A stretch of DNA of 64,000 nt from Formosa undariae (GTDB taxonomy: Bacteria; Bacteroidota; Bacteroidia; Flavobacteriales; Flavobacteriaceae): NCBI RefSeq assembly GCF_042427615.1, contig NZ_JBHMEZ010000011.1, positions 1 through 64,000 on the forward strand. Direction: 5' to 3'. The number at the start of each line of letters is the position of its first letter. Position 1 is the stretch's first letter. Below, in pieces: positions 1 to 8,520 of this stretch. Under the pieces are notes generated by a model, which was not told the DNA's origin, searched no databases, and saw only the letters and a list, made by a program, of their open reading frames with translations. Position numbers and translations under genes: made by a program.

Positions 1-188
1 TTATAGTAATATAGAGGACATGTACTTGCAAAAGTACCGAGGGGAGCATTGTTTTTTTATTAAGTTAAAAAGAGTTATTATAAAAGTATTTATGTAGAAG
101 ACCATCAGGGTCCTTTTTCAATATGTTAAGATATTTGCGCAGTTGCGCGGTTGATTAGACTGTATTAATTACATCTAACGATCAACAA
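1..188 (+). other. probable 23S-5S rRNA spacer
   Basis: This stretch lies directly upstream of the 5S rRNA gene, so it is most simply the internal spacer of a rRNA operon whose 16S and 23S genes lie before the window. I do not recognise 23S rRNA 3'-end sequence in it. It holds a small hairpin (GCGC-AGTT-GCGC near 136-147) and a longer-range inverted repeat pairing GTTGATTAGA (about 149-158) with TCTAACGATCAAC (about 174-186), which could form a processing stem in the precursor. No reading frame or tRNA was found. Confidence 0.55.
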
Positions 189-299
189 TTTAAGGTGATT
201 ATTGCGATAGGGCTCACCTCTTACCATTCCGAACAGAGAAGTTAAGCCTATTAGCGCCGATGGTACTGCATTTGTGGGAGAGTAGGACGTTGCCTTTTT
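189..299 (+). rRNA. rrf: 5S ribosomal RNA
   Basis: The roughly 110-nt segment contains the conserved 5S core: GGGCTCACCTCTTACCATTC, then CCGAACAGAGAAGTTAAGCC, then GGTACTGCATTTGTGGGAGA and AGTAGGACGT. The 5' AAGGT pairs with the 3' GCCTT to close helix I. A strong terminator follows about 10 nt downstream, as expected at the end of a rRNA operon. The exact 5' and 3' ends are placed to within a few bases. The RNA is part of the large ribosomal subunit central protuberance. Confidence 0.95.
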
Positions 300-308
300 T
301 AAATCTAA

Positions 309-341
309 ATCCTCAATACTTTTGTATTGAGGATTTTTTTT
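309..341 (+). terminator. rRNA operon terminator
   Basis: The arms ATCCTCAATAC and GTATTGAGGAT form an 11-bp stem with a 3-nt loop, followed directly by a run of Ts (334-341). It sits immediately downstream of the 5S rRNA gene and is a standard intrinsic terminator. Confidence 0.9.
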
Positions 342-965
342 GCTTTATACTTTTTTGAGAGTATAATACAGCTAAATCTCAGTGGAATTATACAGGTTGA
401 CAATTGAAATAGAATTTAACGTTTGTTAAAAAAGAAATGCCTTGAATTTATCATTAGAACTTCCTTTCTGTATTTTTTGTAAAATGCTAAATAAATACGT
501 TTTTGTAGGATGTTCGAGCGGATTCTAGAACAGCACGGTATTTTGTTATCCCCATTTTGTTTCTACGTATTATCTTAATGCCTTTATCAACCTTCAATTT
601 GTAGTCTTCTTAGTTGTCTTCGATTTGTTTCTTTTATAAACCAAGAACATCATTGTAGAATGATAAATTACTATTCCTGGATTTTTTGACTTCACATTAA
701 GGTGTTTAATCACCGTTCTACTAAAAGTAATATACTAGTGTATTTTATTGGTTTTAATTAAAATAAACGCATTTAAAAGTGTTTGTTTTTTGTATACCAT
801 TTTATTCTTTTTATATGGTACAATCTTAACCTTCTATCCGTTCTTCAATAAAGCGAATTGTAATGATTTGGCGAAATAGTTTTATGGTAATGATAACGAT
901 AAAAAGAATTTTACATTTATTTTCATAAGCTAACAAATGTCATATAAAGTAAAGCGAGTAAGATA
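342..965. other. AT-rich stretch without a recognised gene
   Basis: About 620 bp with no convincing reading frame on either strand and no tRNA-like cloverleaf. A 15-mer, GAATTTATCATTAGA, at 444-458 recurs exactly at 1198-1212. Nothing else stood out. Confidence 0.5.
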
Positions 966-1080
966 TATCTTTGAAATGTGTTTTTTAGGAATCGATTAAC
1001 CTAAAATAATTGACAATTTTTTGATTACTATTTTTTTTTAACCTTCAGCTTGTTAATTGTATTAAGCTGAAGGTTTTTTT
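966..1080 (+). ncRNA. candidate small RNA with intrinsic terminator
   Basis: A perfect 12-bp hairpin (AACCTTCAGCTT at 1040-1051, AAGCTGAAGGTT at 1064-1075) followed by a T run is a textbook intrinsic terminator, yet no gene precedes it on the plus strand. Seventy bases upstream is TATCTTTG (966-973), which matches the Bacteroidota -7 box TAnnTTTG. A small hairpin TTAGG/CCTAA occurs near 985-1004. Together they could bound a transcript of about 100 nt. No -33 TTG was seen at the usual distance, so the promoter is weak evidence. The alternative is the terminator of a decayed gene. Confidence 0.3.
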
Positions 1081-1271
1081 GTGCCTTTAATTCATCTTAA
1101 TTAAACTACAGTATAAGAATCATTTAGTAGGGTGGCATTCTCAATAGTTGTGTGTGAATTGATAGATAATTTGATCTTTGTAAAATAGAAACCCATAGAA
1201 TTTATCATTAGACGTTCTTAAACTATGGCTATCAGAGTTGCTTGTAACCATTTACATTTGCAAATCACAAT

Positions 1272-1553
1272 ATGAATCAAAGCAATGTTAAATTGTTTAT
1301 AGATTATCATAGGAGAGAACTTAAAAATGTAGATTTTTTCTCTTCTGAAATAAACTACATAAATGTAAAACACAATAATTTGTCTTGATCCTTAATAGGT
1401 TCATTTTACAGGGATACTATAACTAATTTAAAAGATCAAGAGCAAACTTATAAAGGGGGCAATAAAAATTTAATTGGCTTATCTAGTTGTCTTACTTTAT
1501 TGACTAAGAGAAATCTCATTGCTTGCTTTATAAAGTGTATCCTGAAACTATAA
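1272..1553 (+). pseudogene. short reading frame interrupted by one in-frame TGA
   Basis: An ATG at 1272 opens a 38-residue frame (beginning MNQSNVKLFIDYHRREL) that ends at TGA 1386-1388. The same frame then stays open for a further 54 codons to TAA 1551-1553, giving a 93-codon frame with a single internal stop. I recognise no family in either half. It may be the remnant of a small gene inactivated by a point mutation, or a chance frame in AT-rich DNA. It lies in an otherwise gene-free region and is followed by the terminator that serves the opposite-strand receptor gene. Confidence 0.2.
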
Positions 1554-1582
1554 ATTAATTTTGAAACGTTCGATAAAAACGT

Positions 1583-1609
1583 AAAGGCTATCAAAAATTG
1601 ATAGCCTTT
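1583..1609 (-). terminator. terminator of the TonB-dependent receptor gene
   Basis: The arms AAAGGCTATCA and TGATAGCCTTT form an 11-bp perfect stem with a 5-nt loop. It lies 26 bp beyond the stop codon of the minus-strand receptor gene. The T tract on the minus strand is short and broken, so termination strength is uncertain. Confidence 0.6.
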
Positions 1610-1634
1610 ATAAACAATTAAGTCAATGAAGAGA

Positions 1635-3863
1635 TTAGAATGTAAATGCTATTTTTCCGCGAATATAAAATGGTGTTCCTGGTGTAAAGTGAATTTCATC
1701 TACTGATGCTTGTTCATCAAATAATCTGCTTTCTGTCGCAAATTGAGTTTCGTTCCATTCCGTGTCAAACAAATTTTCAACTATTATACTGTATGTCCAT
1801 TTATTCCACGTGTAATTCACATTAAAATCTGTTACAAAATAACCTGATGCCACTATAGAATCATCTTCGTTTGCCGGTCTATCGTCTATATATCTGTAAT
1901 TTAATCCGCCAGAAAATCTTCCTAAATTATCTACTAATAGTCCTCCTGCCGATGTTAAATCAGGTGCTAATGGTATGTAGTTTTCTCCATTAGGGTCATC
2001 TACACTTCTTCCATGCGAGTAATTTATATCGGCGTATAAATAGAGCCAATCTAAAGCTTGGTATCTTGCACCCAAATCTACACCTAAACGCTGTGTTCTT
2101 CCACTTGGTTCAACAATCGCCGCATCACCGACATACACAAATTCTTGTTCAAGAAATAAATACCATAAACTTGCATTTAAAGCTAATTTGTCTGTTGGTT
2201 TTAAAAGGGTTCCCAAATCTGCTCCGTAGGCTGCAGGTAGAATGGATTCTCCGTTGTTTGCTACTACCACTCTCGTATCATTGGAATGAAAGCCCATACC
2301 TGCTTTTAAAAATAATTGGACAGTATTGTTTACAGAATAAATAGTATTCATTTTAGGACTTATACGCATTTTTGTTTCGGCTTTATCGCTATACGTTTCA
2401 GATAGTTTGTCTTCATATTGAAACTTGAAATAATCTATTCGTGCCGAAGGATTAAATGTCCATTTTCCTGTCTTAAATTCGGTATTCAAAAATGCATAGG
2501 TATTTACCTCATCGATGTCACCTAATGCTTTGTAATCTAGAATCGTTTTTCTGTTTAAAGTATGGGATAATTCAACATCGTCTACATTATCATATCTAAA
2601 TCCAACTCCCGCTTGGTACTTAAACATTGTGTTTTCTCCTAATTCTATATTTCTATGCTCGTAAACGGTATTGGCGCCAGTTGTTATTCTTTCTTCAAAT
2701 TGTCTAATCTGATCTCCATTTATAGGGTCGTCTAAGAAAAATGTGAAATTAGAAAACAATTCAAAATTGTATTGCGAAATATAGGCGGTAGTTTTAAAAG
2801 ACTTATCGTCGTCTATTACTTTGGTATGGTTTAATAATAAATTTGTTCTGCTGGTTTCTCCGCCTTCGGTATCGTCTATCGAACCAAACCGATCAATACT
2901 ACCATTATCTATTGCACGTTGCGGAATTTGACCAGAAGCATCCCATTTGCTTTGAAAATGTGAAGCAGTTAAATTCAATTCTTGATCGCCCGCTAATTTA
3001 TAATTATAACGTGCTAAAATATTTATTCGACTAAAATTTTGAGGCGAATCGAATGGGCCGTCAGTAAGTGATAATTCAGAAGCAATGTAAGCGCTACTTT
3101 TTTCCGTATCTACTACATTAAACATTCCCATAATACGGTTAGTATTAAACTGCCCAGCTTCTAAGGATATATAATTATTATCAATCGATTTTTTAAGTCC
3201 TAAACCAACATAACCCGCAGTTGCAAAATTACCTTGATCTGCATAATATGGACCTTTTCCGAAGTTAATATTATCTATGGTTTCAGGAATTACAAAGTGT
3301 AAATCTGAATACCCTTGACCATGGGCGTGAGACACCATATTTACCGGTAATCCATCGACTGTTAAATTAACATCGGTACCATGATCAATATCGAAACCTC
3401 TTAGGAATATTTGTTCTGCCTTTCCTCCACCTGCGTGCTGACCAATAATTAATCCTGGTACTTTTCTTAAAATTTCTTGAGATGATTTTACTGGACTTGA
3501 TTGCACATCTACATCAACAAATTTGCTAAATGCATTTATTTCTGCTACCAATCTTACTTGATTTAATGAAATATTAGCATCTTTTAAAGTGATTGTAATT
3601 GGAGTGTTTAAATTGTCCTTAGTGACACGAATAGTTTTTGGTTCGTAACCTAAACGGGATACATATATGGTATCGTTTACTTTCGTTTTGTTTATAGAAA
3701 ACCCTCCTGTTGTCGAAGAATGTGTATGTATTTGTGTCGTTTTGTTAAATATGCTTACTTCTTCTACAGGGGTGTTTTCTGTATTAATTATTTTTCCAGT
3801 GACTTGTTGTGCATAGGTTAAATACGAAAGCAGTATAACTGCTACTGTTAAAATATGTTTCAT
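1635..3863 (-). CDS. TonB-dependent outer-membrane receptor
   Basis: A 742-residue outer-membrane active transporter for an unknown ligand. Residues 1-18 are a signal peptide ending at YAQ. A CarboxypepD_reg-like beta-sandwich domain follows (about 20-93, starting VTGKIINTENTPVEEVSIFN), then the plug (about 115-225, with FLRGFDIDHGTDV, VDGLPVN and GKGPYYADQGNF), then a beta-barrel ending in aromatic KIAFTF, as expected for BAM insertion. It is shorter than SusC proteins and has no SusD partner, so a small ligand such as a metal chelate or cofactor is more likely than a glycan. The plug carries a HAHGQGY motif. It appears to be transcribed alone. Confidence 0.93.
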   Translation of the reverse strand: MKHILTVAVILLSYLTYAQQVTGKIINTENTPVEEVSIFNKTTQIHTHSSTTGGFSINKTKVNDTIYVSRLGYEPKTIRVTKDNLNTPITITLKDANISLNQVRLVAEINAFSKFVDVDVQSSPVKSSQEILRKVPGLIIGQHAGGGKAEQIFLRGFDIDHGTDVNLTVDGLPVNMVSHAHGQGYSDLHFVIPETIDNINFGKGPYYADQGNFATAGYVGLGLKKSIDNNYISLEAGQFNTNRIMGMFNVVDTEKSSAYIASELSLTDGPFDSPQNFSRINILARYNYKLAGDQELNLTASHFQSKWDASGQIPQRAIDNGSIDRFGSIDDTEGGETSRTNLLLNHTKVIDDDKSFKTTAYISQYNFELFSNFTFFLDDPINGDQIRQFEERITTGANTVYEHRNIELGENTMFKYQAGVGFRYDNVDDVELSHTLNRKTILDYKALGDIDEVNTYAFLNTEFKTGKWTFNPSARIDYFKFQYEDKLSETYSDKAETKMRISPKMNTIYSVNNTVQLFLKAGMGFHSNDTRVVVANNGESILPAAYGADLGTLLKPTDKLALNASLWYLFLEQEFVYVGDAAIVEPSGRTQRLGVDLGARYQALDWLYLYADINYSHGRSVDDPNGENYIPLAPDLTSAGGLLVDNLGRFSGGLNYRYIDDRPANEDDSIVASGYFVTDFNVNYTWNKWTYSIIVENLFDTEWNETQFATESRLFDEQASVDEIHFTPGTPFYIRGKIAFTF

Positions 3864-4332
3864 TATTTCATAATTTGGTTGTCCTCTAACTAAAGAGTAA
3901 TTAATATTTGGCTGTAGTCAATATATCGGCATTTTTTAAGATTAAAACGCACCAGATTTTAGACGGTTTACAAATACTTACGCAAATTTTATCATGAAGG
4001 TTTTAAATTGAGTGAAATAAATTATGAAAATTGTTGAGCGGCATTTAAATTGTGGGTAAGTTATTATAGTAATATAAGAAAAAAGGATATTACTATTTTC
4101 AGAACGGGTAGATGTCAAGTCAAAATTTAAAGAGCATTGCGATCTTAATATATGCTTATTAGTTCCGTATTAAAGCGGAAGATGTAACATAATGCTATAA
4201 CCAAAATGTAACACCGAAATAGTATTGATTTTAAGTTTTAACTGAGTTTCAAAATAAAAAGAATTCGAATATTGAAAATACCGATTAATTAGAGTTTAGA
4301 TTCTTATTCTGGAGTGATAATTAATTGTCTGT
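3864..4332. other. intergenic region without recognised gene
   Basis: About 470 bp between two minus-strand genes. It must contain the promoter of the TonB-dependent receptor, but I could not assign a -7/-33 pair. A minor hairpin TTCCG/CGGAA occurs near 4162-4177. No reading frame with a plausible start was found. Confidence 0.5.
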
Positions 4333-5262
4333 TTAAACTGAAAAGTATAAAATATAGAAAAGTGATATTACCGAAACAAATATCCAAAGTGTGGTCGCAA
4401 ATGCCATGGGTTTCCATCCCGTTGTTTTTAAATCTGAAACTGACATTGTAGTCCCTACTAAAAATAAAGTTACTACTAATAAATGTTTGGATATAGAAAC
4501 AAAAGATGTGGTTAATGTTTCTGGTAAAAGATTGGCACTATGAATTAAAATAGCCGCAATAAACAAGATGATAAACATTGGAAATTTTATTTTCTGACCA
4601 CTATTTTTGAATAAAAACATAGATACGATAGACATTGGTATAATCCATAAAGTTCTAGACAATTTTACCGTAGTTGCAATTTTTAAAGCTTCTTCTCCAT
4701 AAGTAAGTGCAGCACCAACCACAGAGCTGGTATCGTGAATCGCTACGGCGCACCATAAACCAAATTGATGCTGATTTAATCCAATATAATGTCCCAAGTA
4801 AGGAAAGATAACTAGAGCAATAGCATTTAAAAAGAAGACGACCCCAAGTGCCATAGTTATGGTTTTTGTGTCTGCTTTAATAATGGGTGAGATGGCCGCA
4901 ATGGCGCTACCTCCACAAATTGAAGTTCCTGAAGTTATAAGATGCCCGAGGGATTTATCTAAATGCAAATATCTTGATAAAATTAAGCCGAAACTCACGG
5001 TTAAAAACACACAAAATAAAGTCAGTCCGAAACTAGAAATACTGGTTTGTATAGTTTCTACAATAGACATTCCAAACCCCAATCCTATTACCGCTATCTT
5101 TAATAAAAAATTGATACTTTTCTGACTCTCTTGTAAAAACGGATGTTTAAAAAATAAAGTAAAAATGAATCCTAATCCGAGTGCCATCGGGCTCGAAATT
5201 TGCCCGGCTAACGCAAGTGCGATAACTGCAAAAAAATAGATTTTAGATAGATGCATTTTCAT
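4333..5262 (-). CDS. YeiH/UPF0324 family putative sulfate exporter
   Basis: A 309-residue inner-membrane protein made almost entirely of hydrophobic helices (about ten). It carries the family hallmarks SGTSICGGSAIAAISPIIKA (residues about 111-130) and VAIHDTSSVVGAALTYG (about 173-189). The family is annotated as putative sulfate exporters. In enterobacteria yeiH lies beside the LysR regulator gene yeiE, and the same pairing is present here: the LysR gene lies 75 bp upstream on the same strand. A separate -7 box sits in that gap. The transported ion is inferred from the family and not shown by the sequence. Confidence 0.88.
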   Translation of the reverse strand: MKMHLSKIYFFAVIALALAGQISSPMALGLGFIFTLFFKHPFLQESQKSINFLLKIAVIGLGFGMSIVETIQTSISSFGLTLFCVFLTVSFGLILSRYLHLDKSLGHLITSGTSICGGSAIAAISPIIKADTKTITMALGVVFFLNAIALVIFPYLGHYIGLNQHQFGLWCAVAIHDTSSVVGAALTYGEEALKIATTVKLSRTLWIIPMSIVSMFLFKNSGQKIKFPMFIILFIAAILIHSANLLPETLTTSFVSISKHLLVVTLFLVGTTMSVSDLKTTGWKPMAFATTLWIFVSVISLFYILYFSV

Positions 5263-5279
5263 TGTGTCTTAATTTGAAA

Positions 5280-5287
5280 CAAAGATA
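5280..5287 (-). promoter_or_regulatory. -7 box upstream of the YeiH-like gene
   Basis: Read on the minus strand this is TATCTTTG, an exact match to the Bacteroidota -7 consensus TAnnTTTG, 18 bp before the ATG of the exporter gene. It suggests the exporter can be transcribed separately from the upstream LysR gene. No clear -33 TTG was seen. Confidence 0.4.
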
Positions 5288-5337
5288 CAATGAGGTTATG
5301 CTTTTTTAAAGATGAAAAAAGTTATAGGTAATAACTT

Positions 5338-6219
5338 TTAGTTATGATTAAGTTTTATAAGTTTTTCAAAAAAGTCTTTTGTTTTTGACTGAAATCCCTG
5401 GCGTGATACAAAATAAAACCATCTTTCGAAATTAAAATTCTGAATATCGATTATTTTCAATTTGTTATTTAGTAAATCGTCGCTAACAGAATGAATAGAG
5501 AGTAAAGCATAACTTTTAGAATGGTATAAATAATTTTTAATTGCAATTGTACTATGTAAAGTGACATGCGATTTTAAGTGCTTAATACCGTATTCGGTTA
5601 ATTTTTTATAGATAATTTCCCGTGTTCCAGAACCATGTTCACGTTCTACCATTGGTAAGTTTTCTAAATCGCTTAGTTGTAAGACGCCGGTTTTAAATTT
5701 AGGGTTATTAACATGTGTTACTAGTACAATTTCATCTTTTATAAATTTCTCGTATTGTAATTGTTTGTTGTTACTACTTCCTTCTATAATACCAAAATCT
5801 AATTGCAAACTAGTAATTAAATGTTCAATGTGTTCGGTGTTTCCACTTATTAATTGAACGCTTGTATTGGGTGTGTTTTTTTCGGATTTAGCTAAAATTT
5901 GTGGAAGAATAAAATCTGCTAAAGTAGTACTTGCTCCAAATTTTATTAGCTTTTGTTCGTTTTGGTCTAGTGTTAAAAAATGATTGTCTAATTCGGCATG
6001 AAGCGCAAGAATTTTTTCAGTATATTCTAAGAAATCAAGTCCGTCGGGAGTCAGTTCAATATTATTTCCCAACCGAATAAAAAAGGTTTTTTTATAGGTA
6101 TCCTCTAGTGTACGTATGGTTTTCGAGACGGCTGGTTGCGATAAATTTAAAATTTCGGCAGATTTTGTAAAGCTTAGATTTAAAGCGACTTCTTTGAATA
6201 TTTTAAATTTAACTTTCAT
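5338..6219 (-). CDS. LysR-type transcriptional regulator
   Basis: A 293-residue DNA-binding regulator. The N-terminal winged helix-turn-helix (residues about 1-60) shows the LysR signature: LSFTKSAEILNLSQPAVSKT followed by IRTLED. The C-terminal effector-binding domain (about 88-290) contains the usual GASTTLADFILPQIL entry strand. It lies 75 bp upstream of and co-oriented with the YeiH-like exporter gene, an arrangement that resembles yeiE/yeiH, so control of that exporter is the likely job. The effector is unknown. The protein starts MKVKFKIFKEVALN, typical of this LysR subgroup. Confidence 0.92.
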   Translation of the reverse strand: MKVKFKIFKEVALNLSFTKSAEILNLSQPAVSKTIRTLEDTYKKTFFIRLGNNIELTPDGLDFLEYTEKILALHAELDNHFLTLDQNEQKLIKFGASTTLADFILPQILAKSEKNTPNTSVQLISGNTEHIEHLITSLQLDFGIIEGSSNNKQLQYEKFIKDEIVLVTHVNNPKFKTGVLQLSDLENLPMVEREHGSGTREIIYKKLTEYGIKHLKSHVTLHSTIAIKNYLYHSKSYALLSIHSVSDDLLNNKLKIIDIQNFNFERWFYFVSRQGFQSKTKDFFEKLIKLNHN

Positions 6220-6336
6220 AAGCGTATTATAGGTTTTATAATGTAATCATTGGCATTCAAATTAGCTTGAAAAGCAAAAATCGATTTGAAATATATCCAA
6301 ATCGATTTTGTATTCTTACTATTTTAGAATCTAAAA

Positions 6337-6834
6337 TTACATGGTTTCAAGACTTTTAAAACTTTCAATTTGAGTTGCTTGAATTACGTTGTCTAGGTTG
6401 CTAGTATCTATGCCGTTAATGTAATCGGCAGGAACAATAACAACTCTAAAAAATTGATTTTGTGTATAACTACTATCCAATGTATTAAGATCGATATCAG
6501 AAGTTAAGAAAATTCTATAATCTACATCAGTAAAATCATAGTTATAAGTTAGCATTCCTCCACCAGTTAGGTATTCTGTTTGTGGAACTAGTCTCCAAAT
6601 TTCTTGACCATCTACAGTCTCCCAAGATATATATACTAAAACGACGTCCGAGGACACTATGTCAAATCCATAGTCTTCTTGAATTTGGAAGGCATTAGCT
6701 GAATTAAAATCACGTTCAATTTCAAAAGCAACTCCAACGTCTCCGTCGACTCCATCGCGTCCTGCAGGTCCTTGATCTCCTTCACAAGATGTAAATACTA
6801 AAGCTAAACAAAATAGGGCTATTATATGTTTCAT
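6337..6834 (-). CDS. small lipoprotein with collagen-like segment
   Basis: A 165-residue predicted lipoprotein. I chose the ATG at 6834 because it gives a clean lipoprotein signal (MKHIIALFCLALVFTSC, lipobox Cys17), whereas a start 33 bp upstream would bury it. Directly after the Cys come about five Gly-X-Y triplets (GDQGPAGRDGVDGDV), a short collagen-like linker seen in many Bacteroidota surface lipoproteins. The remaining 125 residues are mixed alpha/beta with no family I recognise. Neighbours give no functional hint. Confidence 0.8.
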   Translation of the reverse strand: MKHIIALFCLALVFTSCEGDQGPAGRDGVDGDVGVAFEIERDFNSANAFQIQEDYGFDIVSSDVVLVYISWETVDGQEIWRLVPQTEYLTGGGMLTYNYDFTDVDYRIFLTSDIDLNTLDSSYTQNQFFRVVIVPADYINGIDTSNLDNVIQATQIESFKSLETM

Positions 6835-6867
6835 AAATTCAATTTTTTTGGACGATAATCTCGTCAT

Positions 6868-7456
6868 TTTAATTTAAAATTAAGATTAATTAATCGAAAA
6901 GGCAACTAATTGTGATTTTTTGGGAATTTTTTATTTCAGTAATAAATTTTTAAAACATGAATATCTGGATCTTGGAAATTGGTAATTAAAGCTGTTGTAT
7001 TAAAATAAATATTAGTTAGTATACAAGCATTTTACTTGGCATGCTGTTTGTCTTTTTAAGTTCTAATTTTACTGTTTCTAAGGTACGGATTCTGTAATAA
7101 ATGTACGGCAAAGGGTCGCAGCTTTTTGGTTAATAATTCATTAAGTATGGTAGTTGTCGTTATGCGGATGTAACATGTTTACCATCTAAAAAATAGATAT
7201 ACTTAAAAATGAAATTGCAAATACTGTAGGTAACTTGGTCTTATTATTATATGTAAATAGTTTACAGGAAAAGGTCCGCTATAAAAGAGAAATAATAAGA
7301 ATTAATTGTATTTTAATAAAGTAAAAAAAAATTAAAAGATGATTTTAATAAGCATCGACATATATTTGTTAGAATATAAATTTAATTAGGGAACTTAAGT
7401 GTCCTATATTTTTGTTTAATAATTCATTTGATTGAAATTTTATATAGTCATTACCA
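6868..7456. other. intergenic region without recognised gene
   Basis: A 590-bp divergent gap between the collagen-like lipoprotein gene and the plus-strand lipoprotein operon. It contains TATATTTG at 7361-7368, a -7-like box 89 bp before the operon start, without a clear -33 partner. No coding frame was supported. Confidence 0.45.
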
Positions 7457-7966
7457 ATGAGAAAATTTACTATTATACTATTGTGTTTAGGCCTTTGGGC
7501 ATGTAATTCGTCTGAAAAAGAACAGAAACAAGTGGTCGAAGAAGAAGTGTCTCCCTTTGTTTTTAAAGACGATATTGAAAAATTAGAATATACCGATTAT
7601 GTTTTAGATAATAAGGCGGAATCGGATATCGAATCTTGGGATAAGTTTAAAGAACTGGAAGGTATTATATTACAATTAAAAGCTGGAGATGTTTCTTATT
7701 TTCAAGGCACGTCTAAAGCTATCGAAACTTTATCGAAGGAGGTTTTGGAAGGTATTCCAGAAGTTGTCAATACACCATCAATACAAGCACGCTTTTTAAG
7801 TTTAGAAACTAAAATGCTTAAATTACAAAGTGTTTTAAGTTTACGCAATATTCCGAAACCGGAACAATTACAAAATGTAAAAGAAACCTTGATTGCATAT
7901 TCGAATTTAAATCTTCAAATCAATAAAAAATACGAGAAAGATTCTCAAAATATAGAAAAACCATGA
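7457..7966 (+). CDS. hypothetical lipoprotein
   Basis: A 169-residue predicted lipoprotein: signal MRKFTIILLCLGLWAC with the lipid-attachment Cys at 16, an acidic linker, then a predicted all-helical domain (about 35-165). I do not recognise a family. Its TGA overlaps the ATG of the next gene (ATGA at 7963-7966), so the two are translationally coupled. It is the first gene of a three-gene operon whose last member is an outer-membrane beta-barrel, so an envelope role is likely. Confidence 0.8.
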   Translation: MRKFTIILLCLGLWACNSSEKEQKQVVEEEVSPFVFKDDIEKLEYTDYVLDNKAESDIESWDKFKELEGIILQLKAGDVSYFQGTSKAIETLSKEVLEGIPEVVNTPSIQARFLSLETKMLKLQSVLSLRNIPKPEQLQNVKETLIAYSNLNLQINKKYEKDSQNIEKP

Positions 7967-8496
7967 GCGACTTAAAACATGTTTTAGTCTCGATGATTCT
8001 GGTCTTTTTTGTGGTGGTGAATACCAATGCTCAGGATCTGAAGTCAGAAAAAATTCGTCATCAGAATAATACAGAGCAGGCCATAGGTATAAACTTAGAT
8101 GCTTGGCATAAAGCAGCAGCCGAAGCTAATTTTAATTCTTATTTTAAATTAATGACTACCGATGCCGTTTTTATAGGAACAGACGCAAGTGAACATTGGG
8201 ATCTTGATGCTTTTAAAGCGTATAGTAAACCGCATTTCGATAGGGGAAGTGCGTGGACTTTTACTGTTTTAGAACGACATGTTTATCAGTATAATGCAAA
8301 AGTCGCTTGGTTCGATGAGTTGTTACAGACTCAAATGGGAGTATGTCGCGGATCGGGAGTTATGAAACTTGAAGATGGAACTTGGAAAGTTGCGCATTAT
8401 GTGCTTTCTGCGACCATTCCAAACGAAAAAATGAATGCTGTTATTCCTTTAAAGGAAACCGAAGATTCTATTATCATTAAATCGTTTACCGAATAA
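7963..8496 (+). CDS. exported NTF2-like (SnoaL/DUF4440-type) protein
   Basis: A 177-residue protein with an N-terminal signal peptide ending near NTNAQ. The rest fits the cone-shaped NTF2-like fold: an N-terminal helix (NLDAWHKAAAEANFNSYFKL), the typical DAVFIGTDASEHWDLDAFKAY segment, and C-terminal strands (AWFDELLQTQMG, RGSGVMKLEDGTWKVAHYVL). This superfamily includes ketosteroid isomerase-like enzymes and many binding proteins, so activity cannot be assigned. It overlaps the upstream lipoprotein gene by 4 bp and lies 24 bp before the barrel gene. Confidence 0.85.
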   Translation: MSDLKHVLVSMILVFFVVVNTNAQDLKSEKIRHQNNTEQAIGINLDAWHKAAAEANFNSYFKLMTTDAVFIGTDASEHWDLDAFKAYSKPHFDRGSAWTFTVLERHVYQYNAKVAWFDELLQTQMGVCRGSGVMKLEDGTWKVAHYVLSATIPNEKMNAVIPLKETEDSIIIKSFTE

Positions 8497-8520
8497 TTTT
8501 TTGAACTCAACTGCAGCTCT

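Noticed and set aside
500..545. GTTCGAGC followed by a short complementary run, suggesting a tRNA T-arm
   Set aside because: No acceptor, D or anticodon stems could be folded around it; not a tRNA.
1100..1125. CTACAGTATAAG resembling the shared regulatory element
   Set aside because: Only a short core matches and the inverted repeat is missing.
1..4080. TTATAGTAATATA at the window start recurs near 4062
   Set aside because: A 13-nt AT-only match is expected by chance in this composition.
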